The notes under the pieces were generated by a model that saw nothing but the letters and a program-made list of their open reading frames with translations, was not told where the DNA came from and searched no databases. The position numbers and the translations under genes are program-made. A DNA stretch of 27,369 nt from contig CAZJBD010000013.1 in NCBI GenBank assembly GCA_964544265.1, forward strand, positions 1-27,369, in the 5' to 3' direction. This document shows positions 8,116 through 14,518 of this stretch, in pieces (position 1 is the stretch's first letter; each line of letters opens with the position of its first letter). This DNA is from JALHVH01 sp964544265 (GTDB lineage: Bacteria; Acidobacteriota; Aminicenantia; Aminicenantales; Saccharicenantaceae).

Positions 8116-9459
8116 TTATTTCCCGGCCACGAGCTTTTCGACCTCCTCGATCTCCTTGGGGACGCCGGCGGTCAGAACCTCACATCCGGTCTCCGTGATG
8201 AGGACCGTATCCTCGACGCGGATGCCGATGTTCTTATCGGGGAAGTAGAGGGCCGGCTCGATGGCGAACACCATGCCCGGCTGAAGGGCCGTGTTATAAG
8301 GTCCAACGTCGTGAACGCTGAGGCCGACAAAGTGACCGGTCCCCCCTTCCAAGCCCATGGGGTCGATGCCCTTTTGTTTCATAACGGCGGCGACATGATC
8401 TTTGACGGATTTGGCGGTGGCTCCCGGACGGTAGGCTTCGATGCAGGCCTTTTGGACCTCAAGCACCGCCTGGTAGACTTTCTTCTGCTCGGGAGTGAAC
8501 GTGCCCGAGGCCGGCCAGGTCCGGGTGATGTCCATGGCCAGACGGTCTAGGCAGGCTCCGAAATCCATGAGCACCAAATCGCCCGCCTCGACACGCCTTG
8601 AGTTCTTCTCATAGTGAAAGATACAGGTGTTCGGCCCTGAGCCGACGATAGGCGCATAAGCGGCGCTCGTGGCGCCTCCGGCCAGGATGACTCCCATTGC
8701 GGCGGCCTCGATCTCGTATTCGAAGCAGCCGGGTTTTGTTGCCTGCATGGCCCGCTTCACGCCTTCCGCCGAGATTCGTCCGTTCCGCCGCAGGACCTCG
8801 ATCTCTTCAGCCGATTTGATGACCCTCATCTCATCAATGAGAGGCGTGACGTCCTTGAACGAGAAATGAGGATAACGCTCCTTGAGCCTGGCGATTCGGA
8901 AATTGTCCAGGGGCGCCTGATCATTATAGGGCGAGCGGGATTTGCGGGCACTGAAGATTCCCGTCTCGGAACGGGCTTCGTCCAGCTTGTCCCGGTTTGA
9001 CAGGCGAAGGTGAAATGTCGTCCCGAACCCATACATGTTCCTGGCGACGTATTCATCGAAATAGCTTAATGGAAAGATATCCGTGAGTCCGGTTTTCTCC
9101 TTGGCCTGCGGGTCGTTGAGAAGGTTCGGGCCGCCGACCACGCGCTCCCGTTCAGACTGCTGGGGAAGAAACAGGACCGCCTTCTTGGCCCGAGGCGCCA
9201 TCAAGAAGATGGCGCTCGCGTCCTCATTTCCCGTGAAGTAATAGAAGTCGTTGTCCTGTTGGAAATGCGCCGCCGGAGCCTGGTCCGTTTCTCCGAAGAG
9301 AACGATCATCCCGTCCGTGATTTTGTCCATCAGGGCAGCACGTCGTCGGATAAACTCGTCCCTGGTGTATCCTGTCCTCTGGGCGAAGGCGGAAGCCCCA
9401 AAGGCCGCGATCAAAAAGGCCAGGGAGGCCACTGATAATACGCGGTGTTTTGTGTTCAT
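8116..9459 (-). CDS. Secreted M24-family Xaa-Pro aminopeptidase
   Basis: This 447-residue metallopeptidase has an N-terminal signal peptide (about 1-26, ending SAFAQ), an aminopeptidase-P N-terminal domain (about 30-170) and a pita-bread M24 domain (about 200-440). All five metal ligands can be placed: Asp in LVLMDFGA, Asp in LAMDITRTWP, His in GTGHFVGLSVHD, Glu in FAIEPALYF and Glu in IRVEDTVLI. The family removes an N-terminal residue preceding proline; the signal peptide places it outside the cytoplasm. ATG 9459 is chosen because AAGGAG lies eight bases upstream and it begins the signal peptide. It probably heads the pgs operon. Whether it acts on a pgs-linked substrate or is only a neighbour is unknown. 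Confidence 0.9.
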   Translation of the reverse strand: MNTKHRVLSVASLAFLIAAFGASAFAQRTGYTRDEFIRRRAALMDKITDGMIVLFGETDQAPAAHFQQDNDFYYFTGNEDASAIFLMAPRAKKAVLFLPQQSERERVVGGPNLLNDPQAKEKTGLTDIFPLSYFDEYVARNMYGFGTTFHLRLSNRDKLDEARSETGIFSARKSRSPYNDQAPLDNFRIARLKERYPHFSFKDVTPLIDEMRVIKSAEEIEVLRRNGRISAEGVKRAMQATKPGCFEYEIEAAAMGVILAGGATSAAYAPIVGSGPNTCIFHYEKNSRRVEAGDLVLMDFGACLDRLAMDITRTWPASGTFTPEQKKVYQAVLEVQKACIEAYRPGATAKSVKDHVAAVMKQKGIDPMGLEGGTGHFVGLSVHDVGPYNTALQPGMVFAIEPALYFPDKNIGIRVEDTVLITETGCEVLTAGVPKEIEEVEKLVAGK

Positions 9460-9524
9460 TTTCGGCACTCCTTCGTCGTCCGAGTGTAATCCAATCGACA
9501 GAAATATTCCAGGGGTAGCCAAAC

Positions 9525-9568
9525 TTGCCGATAGGATTCTTGCTTCCCGACTCACGTCCAATCGGCAA
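9525..9568 (-). repeat. Dyad between DUF5916 and aminopeptidase genes
   Basis: TTGCCGAT (9525-9532) and ATCGGCAA (9561-9568) form an 8-bp inverted repeat, extendable to 12 bp with one mismatch, around a 28-nt loop. It sits in the 131-bp gap after the DUF5916 stop (9591). Only GTTT follows on the minus strand, so it is a weak terminator candidate or an operator for the aminopeptidase/pgs operon. Confidence 0.35.
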
Positions 9569-9590
9569 TTTTGGGGGTGGGATGAAAATT

Positions 9591-11801
9591 TTAGAGGTTG
9601 AAAAGGAAACTCGCCTTGAGCATAACGGTCCGGTCATCGACCGGACCGCCGCCGACGAGTTTCCGGGTTTCGTTGTAGATGAAGTAGATATTGGCGCCAG
9701 GCTTATAGATCCAGCGGATGAGGAAGTCGCTCTTGAAGAGGTCTTCGGAGCCGTTCCACTGGATATAAGCCTTGGCGAAGAGGTTCGGCGTGAAAGAGTA
9801 AATGAAGCGGCCGCCGGCAATCGTTGCGGCGAACTTCCCCCCGGGGACGGGAAGGTTGAACTGGTTGCGGTTGAGCTGAAGCTCCATGTTGAAGTTCCGG
9901 GAGAGCTTGAGAAAGCTTTCCGCCCGGACGGACGCGAGGCGCCCGTTGTAGAACTCCCCCAGGTTAATGTCCGCTCCCAGGGCTACGTCCCGGCTCCGGT
10001 CCGAGTTGAACATGACCAGGAACGAGTTGAAGCTGTAGCGGCCGACCGGAATGATGACGTTGTCCTCGATCTCGAAATCCTCGTCGAGGCGCTGGAAGTT
10101 CTGAGTGTAGCCGAAAAACAGCTGGCTGCCGTTCTGGAAGAGGTTCCAGACCCCCGAGAAGATGTCCCGGTTCTGGAGCCGGCCCGAATGGTCCTCGATG
10201 TAGGTCAAGTTGTTCATGAAAAAGCTCTGGCGGAGGCCGAGGAAACGAGGCCGCGGACCGATGCCCGCGTTAAGCCGGAGCTTCCGGATATCCGTCCGGG
10301 GCACGAACCCCAGCTCACTGTTGAAGTTCTCTCCGATGTCCGTGTAGGAGAGGCCGAAGTCCCAGAAGTCGTCGGCGAAGCTCGTGTTGAGGGCCCCGGC
10401 CCAATCCTTGCCTTTCAGGTCGGGGGAGAACGTCTTGGCCAGGAAACCGTCGGTCTTGAAGCTCCGGCCGAGGGCCAGGTTGAAGTCAAGGCCTGTCGCC
10501 CGGTTATATTCGCCTCCGTCGATCAGGTCCTTGCTCAGGCCGATGAACCCGACCGAGGACTTCTCGAAGATGTCCCGCTTGATCCGGAAGACGGAGGAAT
10601 TGGCCCGCCCGATATCGACGTGCTCGTCGTCGTCATTGAGGTAGGAGGTCCGGCTGGTCAGGATGTCCAAGACGCCGAGGTCGTAGCGCCCCGCCTTGCC
10701 CGTGACCTTGACGCCGCCCAACACGGGAACCTCTTTGCCGTCCTCGGACAGTCCGACGGACCGGCTGAAGAACAGGAGCGTTGAGGGCATCTTATGCTCC
10801 TGGGAGCGTTCGCCGAAGCGGAAGATGTCGGAGCCCTCCAAAAAGAACTCCCTCTTTTCAGGGAAGAAGAGGCTGTAGGGCGTCAGGTTGAACTGTTCCT
10901 GGTCGGCTTCGACTTGGGCGAAATCCGTGTTGACCGTCAGGTCGGCGGTCACGTTCGACGCCAGCCGGTATTTCAGGTCGAGGCCCACCTCCCCCTTGCC
11001 CTTGAACGGCGCGCCGGCCTCCTCCTTATTGCCGCCGCCGATGACGTAGGGCGCGGCCTGAACCTTCTGCCCTTGTTTCAGCCCCGACAATCCGGTTAGG
11101 TGGCCGAAATATGAGATCTTCATTTTGCCCATGAAGCCGTAATTCCGGAGGATGGGCGTCCAGTAGCTCTCCTCCCTCTTCCGGGCGACGGAACGGCCAA
11201 AATTGACTCCCCAGGTCTGTTCGACGTCCTTGCTGAAGCGCAGCGTGCGGAAGGGGATGGCAATCTCCGCCGTCCAACCCTCCGCGGTCCGCTGCGTCCG
11301 GACCACCCAAATCCCGTCCCATTCGCGGGTGATGTTCGCCCCCTCGTCGCGGATGATCACGTCCCGCTGGGCGCCCAACGGGTTGATGGAGAAATAGAAG
11401 GCGTTGCGGTGGTCGTTGTACGTGTCGAGGATGACCTCGAAATAGTCGTTATTCCGGAGCTCGGAGTCCCGCCGCATCTCGTTGGCCACGATCCGGTCCG
11501 GACGGCTGTCGTGGCAGATGACCCCGAAATAGATGTTCCTGTCGTCGAAGAGAACGCGGACCTCGGTGGCCTCGGTCGCGGGCCTGCCTTCCTCCGGCTC
11601 CGTCTGGATGAAATCGCCGACGGCTGGGGCGATCCTCCAATCCCGCTCGTCCAGACGGCCGTCCACTTTGACCGCTCCCGTAGTCCGGACGGCGCTCGCC
11701 TGATACTTATCGGTCTGGACGCCCCTGCTTAGAGAGACCAGGACAAGGATCGCCGCGGCCAGGGACATCCCCCGTCGGAGCGCATGGTTCTTCTTGATCA
11801 C
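9591..11801 (-). CDS. CBM9-like / DUF5916 outer-membrane protein
   Basis: This protein of about 736 residues has a cleavable N-terminal segment (about 12-28). A carbohydrate-binding-module-9-like (DOMON-type) beta-sandwich follows (about 45-210: VDGRLDERDW, RVLFDDRNIYFGVICHD, DYFEVILDTYNDHRNAFYF). The long C-terminal DUF5916 region has alternating hydrophobic strands typical of an outer-membrane beta-barrel, including EFFLEGSDIF and SFNSFLVMFNSDRSR. Binding of a surface or environmental polymer is a guess from the N-terminal domain. GTG 11801 is preferred: AAGGA lies nine bases upstream. The longer ATG at 11876 falls on the -10 box of the promoter and so cannot be transcribed from it; ATG 11810 touches the AAGGA. 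It is monocistronic by context. Confidence 0.8.
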   Translation of the reverse strand: MIKKNHALRRGMSLAAAILVLVSLSRGVQTDKYQASAVRTTGAVKVDGRLDERDWRIAPAVGDFIQTEPEEGRPATEATEVRVLFDDRNIYFGVICHDSRPDRIVANEMRRDSELRNNDYFEVILDTYNDHRNAFYFSINPLGAQRDVIIRDEGANITREWDGIWVVRTQRTAEGWTAEIAIPFRTLRFSKDVEQTWGVNFGRSVARKREESYWTPILRNYGFMGKMKISYFGHLTGLSGLKQGQKVQAAPYVIGGGNKEEAGAPFKGKGEVGLDLKYRLASNVTADLTVNTDFAQVEADQEQFNLTPYSLFFPEKREFFLEGSDIFRFGERSQEHKMPSTLLFFSRSVGLSEDGKEVPVLGGVKVTGKAGRYDLGVLDILTSRTSYLNDDDEHVDIGRANSSVFRIKRDIFEKSSVGFIGLSKDLIDGGEYNRATGLDFNLALGRSFKTDGFLAKTFSPDLKGKDWAGALNTSFADDFWDFGLSYTDIGENFNSELGFVPRTDIRKLRLNAGIGPRPRFLGLRQSFFMNNLTYIEDHSGRLQNRDIFSGVWNLFQNGSQLFFGYTQNFQRLDEDFEIEDNVIIPVGRYSFNSFLVMFNSDRSRDVALGADINLGEFYNGRLASVRAESFLKLSRNFNMELQLNRNQFNLPVPGGKFAATIAGGRFIYSFTPNLFAKAYIQWNGSEDLFKSDFLIRWIYKPGANIYFIYNETRKLVGGGPVDDRTVMLKASFLFNL

Positions 11802-11874
11802 AATTTCCATTCCTTGATCGGCCACCTGGACGGGGAGAGGGGCGTGTCCTACCGGGCCCAGAGCATAAGCGTCC

Positions 11875-11903
11875 ATTATTCGCTATCCAAGGGAGTTCGT
11901 CAA
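11875..11903 (-). promoter_or_regulatory. Sigma-70-type promoter of the DUF5916 gene
   Basis: Read on the minus strand, TTGACG (11903-11898), a 17-bp spacer and AATAAT (11880-11875) form a good promoter. The predicted start near 11868 gives a leader of about 67 nt before GTG 11801. Confidence 0.6.
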
Positions 11904-11910
11904 TAGTGCG

Positions 11911-11958
11911 AAAAAAGTTTGGGGCGAGGCCGGCCTTGCGGTTCCGCCTCGCCCCAAA
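11911..11958 (-). terminator. Strong intrinsic terminator
   Basis: A perfect 12-bp stem (11918-11929 paired with 11947-11958, core GGGGCGAGG/CCTCGCCCC) with a 17-nt loop is followed on the minus strand by a run of six T (11916-11911). It has T's only on the minus side, so it terminates transcripts coming from the micropeptide and the receiver/Fis operon. Confidence 0.85.
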
Positions 11959-12059
11959 ACTGAACAAGGAAGGAGGGGTTTGGGAGGGTTCGCCGAATCT
12001 ATATAAGACGGCTTACCTTCATGTTCAAGCGCGCCCTAAAAGCGCAATTATTGCACATC

Positions 12060-12119
12060 CTATGAAATGAAAAGCCAGGCCAGGATCATAAGCAAAAGAA
12101 CGATCATTGCTTTGAGCAT
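12060..12119 (-). CDS. 19-residue hydrophobic membrane micropeptide
   Basis: This ORF encodes MLKAMIVLLLMILAWLFIS and then TAG. One lysine near the N-terminus is followed by an uninterrupted hydrophobic helix long enough for a single membrane crossing. It has one of the best ribosome-binding sites in the window (AGGAGG, six bases before the ATG). A sigma-54-type promoter lies 35-50 bp upstream and a strong terminator about 100 bp downstream, so it forms its own transcript of about 230 nt. I do not recognise the peptide. Small single-helix proteins of this size often modulate a larger membrane complex, but the partner here is unknown; the adjacent histidine kinase is one candidate by location only. 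Because it is so short, coding status rests on the expression signals, not on family membership. Confidence 0.65.
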   Translation of the reverse strand: MLKAMIVLLLMILAWLFIS

Positions 12120-12153
12120 GGCCGGCCTCCTCTTCCATTCACATCTTTAGTAC

Positions 12154-12169
12154 TGCATGTTTTATGCCA
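12154..12169 (-). promoter_or_regulatory. Sigma-54 (-24/-12) promoter of the micropeptide
   Basis: On the minus strand the sequence reads TGGCATAAAACATGCA. The invariant GG (12168-12167) and GC (12156-12155) are exactly ten bases apart, as sigma-54 requires. The consensus TGGCAC-N5-TTGC is matched except for T at the sixth position and A for the first T of TTGC. The predicted start near 12143 gives a leader of about 24 nt that includes AGGAGG. Confidence 0.7.
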
Positions 12170-12230
12170 GGTTATCCGGGTTCCCTCTCCCCTGGGGAGG
12201 AAACTCAAAAACGGGCATATTCCCTGAAAT

Positions 12231-12249
12231 CGTAACGTTAATTTACAGG
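12231..12249 (-). promoter_or_regulatory. Candidate enhancer site for the sigma-54 activator
   Basis: The minus strand reads CCTGTAAATTAACGTTACG, a dyad TGTAA...TTACG. It shares CCTGTAAA and TTACG with the two sites upstream of the receiver gene. Its centre is about 97 bp upstream of the predicted micropeptide transcript start and it begins just after the Fis gene stop. Confidence 0.55.
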
Positions 12250-12251
12250 GC

Positions 12252-12632
12252 TTAGAAGACCTTCTCGACAGGCGTTTTCTGGAACCGGATGCCGTACTTC
12301 TTCAACTTTTCGTTCAAAGTCGTGTATTTGATCCCCAGGGCTAGGGCCGCCTGTTTCTGGTTCCCCCGCGTCAGGCAGAGGATCTTATAAATGACGGACC
12401 TTTCAATTTGGTCCATAAGGTCCTTCAAGAAGATCGGTTTCTCCCGGCAAAAAAATTCCACAAAGAAATCGACATCCTCTTTTTTGACCGAACCCCTCTT
12501 TTGCGGCCGTTCCTCATCTCCAAGAACCGCGACCCTCTCTTTGATCGTTTCTACGGCAAAAGGCTTTTGCTTGAGGACCTCGTTTTCTTCCCTCATATCA
12601 TGACCTCCTTCCAAAGGACGACCGCCGGGCAT
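12252..12632 (-). CDS. Stand-alone Fis-type HTH protein
   Basis: This protein of about 126 residues has a C-terminal half that is a Fis-type helix-turn-helix (about 70-115: DQIERSVIYKILCLTRGNQKQAALALGIKYTTLNEKLKKYGI). This is the DNA-binding module normally found at the end of NtrC-family activators. The N-terminal half is charged, with no AAA+ or receiver motifs. It follows the receiver gene by nine bases. Together the two look like the ends of an NtrC protein with the sigma-54 ATPase missing. The start is uncertain: ATG 12632 has GGGGAAGG a few bases upstream, while ATG 12596 has AAGGAGG only two bases away. A role as co-regulator at the same promoters is plausible but unproven. Confidence 0.75.
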   Translation of the reverse strand: MPGGRPLEGGHDMREENEVLKQKPFAVETIKERVAVLGDEERPQKRGSVKKEDVDFFVEFFCREKPIFLKDLMDQIERSVIYKILCLTRGNQKQAALALGIKYTTLNEKLKKYGIRFQKTPVEKVF

Positions 12633-12641
12633 CGCCTTCCC

Positions 12642-13028
12642 CTACGCGCTCTTTTCCATCGCCTCCCGGATCCCCAGCAGGTTATCGATGGAACGATTAA
12701 AGGCATTGAGGTCCAGCGGCTTGACGAAGAATTGACTGATCGACAACCTGCTGAGCTCGTCCAGTCGGATCAAGTCGGGGAACGCAGAAACCAGGATGGC
12801 CTCCCCCGAGTAACCGGTCCGTCTAAGCTCCCGGATGAGCTCGATCCCGCCCATGCGGGGCAACTTGTGGTCTACGATAATGAGGTCGACGGATGCATCC
12901 TTGAAACGGGCCAGGGCTTCCTCGGCGTCCCCGGCCAGATAGACGCGGTATTTCCTGCTGAGAATCAGGAAAAACGTCTTGCGTATGGATTCGTCATCGT
13001 CGACGATCACGATCTTTTTACCCGGCAT
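12642..13028 (-). CDS. Single-domain response regulator (receiver)
   Basis: This 128-residue CheY-like receiver has the acidic cluster VDDDE (10-13), phospho-acceptor Asp53 (IIVDHKLPRMGG), the switch Ser in LVSAFP, and the conserved Lys-Pro pair in FFVKPL. There is no output domain. It is a likely phosphorylation target of the histidine kinase encoded upstream (14515-15972) or of another kinase. ATG 13028 is chosen because AAGGTG lies seven bases upstream and the fold begins immediately. The longer in-frame ATG at 13055 coincides with the predicted transcript start near 13053. It heads a two-gene unit with the Fis-type gene, under a sigma-54 promoter. Confidence 0.85.
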   Translation of the reverse strand: MPGKKIVIVDDDESIRKTFFLILSRKYRVYLAGDAEEALARFKDASVDLIIVDHKLPRMGGIELIRELRRTGYSGEAILVSAFPDLIRLDELSRLSISQFFVKPLDLNAFNRSIDNLLGIREAMEKSA

Positions 13029-13062
13029 TTTGGCACCTTTTTTCATTCCACCCATTGGATTT

Positions 13063-13081
13063 AAGCATTTTTCGTGCCAAG
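13063..13081 (-). promoter_or_regulatory. Sigma-54 (-24/-12) promoter of the receiver/Fis operon
   Basis: The minus strand reads CTTGGCACGAAAAATGCTT. This matches TTGGCACG-N4-TTGC except for A in place of the first T of the -12 element. GG (13078-13077) and GC (13066-13065) are ten bases apart. The predicted start near 13053 leaves a 25-nt leader. Confidence 0.82.
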
Positions 13082-13144
13082 TCGAGGCGAACGGGCCATA
13101 GGGGGAAACAGACCCTGGAGAGCCTATTTGGATTCGTTAAGAAC

Positions 13145-13181
13145 GGAAAACGTTTACAGGAAGGGCGTAAAGGTTTACAGG
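13145..13181 (-). promoter_or_regulatory. Tandem enhancer sites for the sigma-54 activator
   Basis: Two copies of CCTGTAAAC lie 21 bp apart, two helical turns on the same face. The distal copy (13181-13166) is CCTGTAAACCTTTACG, a perfect GTAAA-CC-TTTAC dyad. The proximal copy (13160-13145) is CCTGTAAACGTTTTCC. Their centres are about 120 and 100 bp upstream of the predicted start. The distal site contains the stop codon of the activator gene itself. Confidence 0.65.
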
Positions 13182-14518
13182 GGCGGAACCTCTAGCTCGT
13201 ATTCCTTGATCTTCTTGTCCAGGGTTGGGCGGCTGATCTGGAGGATCTGGCTCGTTTTCGTTTTGCTGCCATGGGTGGCGGCGAGAACGTGTTGGATATA
13301 GCTCTTTTCGACATCCTTCAGCGGGACGAGGTCCCGGTCGAACGTTTTTTTGTCGGACTGCTCGATGGGCAGGTTCTCTTTGAGGACGACGTCTCCCTTG
13401 GCCAGAATAACGGCCCGGGTCAGGGCGTTCTCCAGCTCACGGACGTTTCCCTTCCAGGGCATCTCCATGAGGATCTTCATGACATCGGGGGGGACTTTTC
13501 TGACGTTTTTGCGCAATTCCCGGTTGATCTTCTCCAAAAGGTATGCGGCAAGGTCCGGTACATCGTCCTTCCTCTCCCGGAGCGGGGGGAGATGGATCTC
13601 AACGACTTTGAGCCGATAAAAGAGGTCTTCTCGGAAGCGGCCTTTTTCAATGAGAGCCGTAAGGTTCTGGTTGGTCGCCGCGACAATCCGGGCCTCTGTC
13701 TTGAGGACCTTTTCCCCGCCGACCTTCATGAAATCCCTCGTCTCAAGGACGCGGAGGAGTTTGGACTGGAGGTTTGGCGAAATGTCGCCGACCTCATCCA
13801 GAAAGAGCGTCCCGCGGCCTGCGATCTCGAATTTACCCCTGGTCTCAGAGACGGCGTCCGTGAACGCTCCCCGCGTGTGGCCGAAGAGCTCGCTTTCCAG
13901 GAGCGTATCCTGGATCGCCGAGCAGTTGATGACGATAAAGGGTTCTTCCCGGAAAGGGCTGTTATAGTGGATGGCCTTGGCTACAAGCTCCTTCCCCGTG
14001 CCGCTCTCCCCCTGGATGAGAATGTTGGTCCGGGTGGAGGCGACCGATCCGATCATCTTGAAGACCTCTCTCATCCGGGCCGAATGGCCGATGAGATTAT
14101 CGATGGTATATTCCTTCTGTTTCTCTTCTACGAGGTAGCTGACCTTCTCCTCCAGGGCGCGGACCTGGAAGGCCTTCTCTATGGTCAGGTCGAGCTCCAG
14201 GAAGTTCAGCGGTTTCACCAAGTATTCGAAAGCGCCGAACTTGATCGCCTCCACCGTTGTCTTCATATCATCGTAGGCCGTCATGACCAGAAAGATCGCG
14301 CTCCGGGGCTCCGCCTTAACCCTCTTAAGAACGTCTAGTCCATCGGCGTCAGGGAGACGGATGTCGAGCATGACGAGGTCAGGGTTCATCTCATGATAAC
14401 GTTCGATCCCCGTCGCTCCGGTTTCCGCCAGGGACACCTCGTAGCCCTTCCTGGTCAGATGGGATGCGAGAGTTCTGCCGACCAGCTTGTCGTCTTCGAT
14501 GATTAGGATGGATTTCAT
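13175..14518 (-). CDS. NtrC-family sigma-54-dependent response regulator
   Basis: This 447-residue enhancer-binding protein has a receiver domain (1-120, acidic pair Asp9/Asp10, phospho-acceptor Asp52, Lys102). A sigma-54 AAA+ ATPase follows (about 140-370), with Walker A GESGTGKE near 170-177 and the sigma-54 contact loop GAFTDA near 217-222. It ends in a Fis-type HTH (about 400-440: GSKTKTSQILQISRPTLDKKI). GAFTDA is a frequent natural variant of GAFTGA and keeps the key Phe and Thr. The start ATG overlaps the kinase stop by four bases (ATGA), so the pair is translationally coupled and is almost certainly a cognate two-component system. It is the obvious candidate to bind the TGTAAA...TTTAC sites beside the three sigma-54 promoters here, including that of its own operon. 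Confidence 0.93.
   Translation of the reverse strand: MKSILIIEDDKLVGRTLASHLTRKGYEVSLAETGATGIERYHEMNPDLVMLDIRLPDADGLDVLKRVKAEPRSAIFLVMTAYDDMKTTVEAIKFGAFEYLVKPLNFLELDLTIEKAFQVRALEEKVSYLVEEKQKEYTIDNLIGHSARMREVFKMIGSVASTRTNILIQGESGTGKELVAKAIHYNSPFREEPFIVINCSAIQDTLLESELFGHTRGAFTDAVSETRGKFEIAGRGTLFLDEVGDISPNLQSKLLRVLETRDFMKVGGEKVLKTEARIVAATNQNLTALIEKGRFREDLFYRLKVVEIHLPPLRERKDDVPDLAAYLLEKINRELRKNVRKVPPDVMKILMEMPWKGNVRELENALTRAVILAKGDVVLKENLPIEQSDKKTFDRDLVPLKDVEKSYIQHVLAATHGSKTKTSQILQISRPTLDKKIKEYELEVPPL

Noticed and set aside
9525..10784. 419-codon plus-strand open frame opposite the DUF5916 gene
   Set aside because: It is Glu/Val-rich with no recognisable fold, the usual shadow of a GC-rich gene.
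12022..12062. Further short reading frame or hairpin after the micropeptide
   Set aside because: The only ATG gives seven codons without a ribosome-binding site. The GCAATTATTGC palindrome is too tight to fold as an RNA hairpin on its own.
13860..13880. GAFTDA instead of GAFTGA as a sign of a broken sigma-54 activator
   Set aside because: GAFTDA is a common natural variant that keeps the Phe and Thr needed for sigma-54 contact. The rest of the ATPase is intact.
13271..14338. 355-codon plus-strand open frame opposite the NtrC gene
   Set aside because: The opposite strand carries an intact receiver, AAA+ and HTH, so this frame is a shadow.
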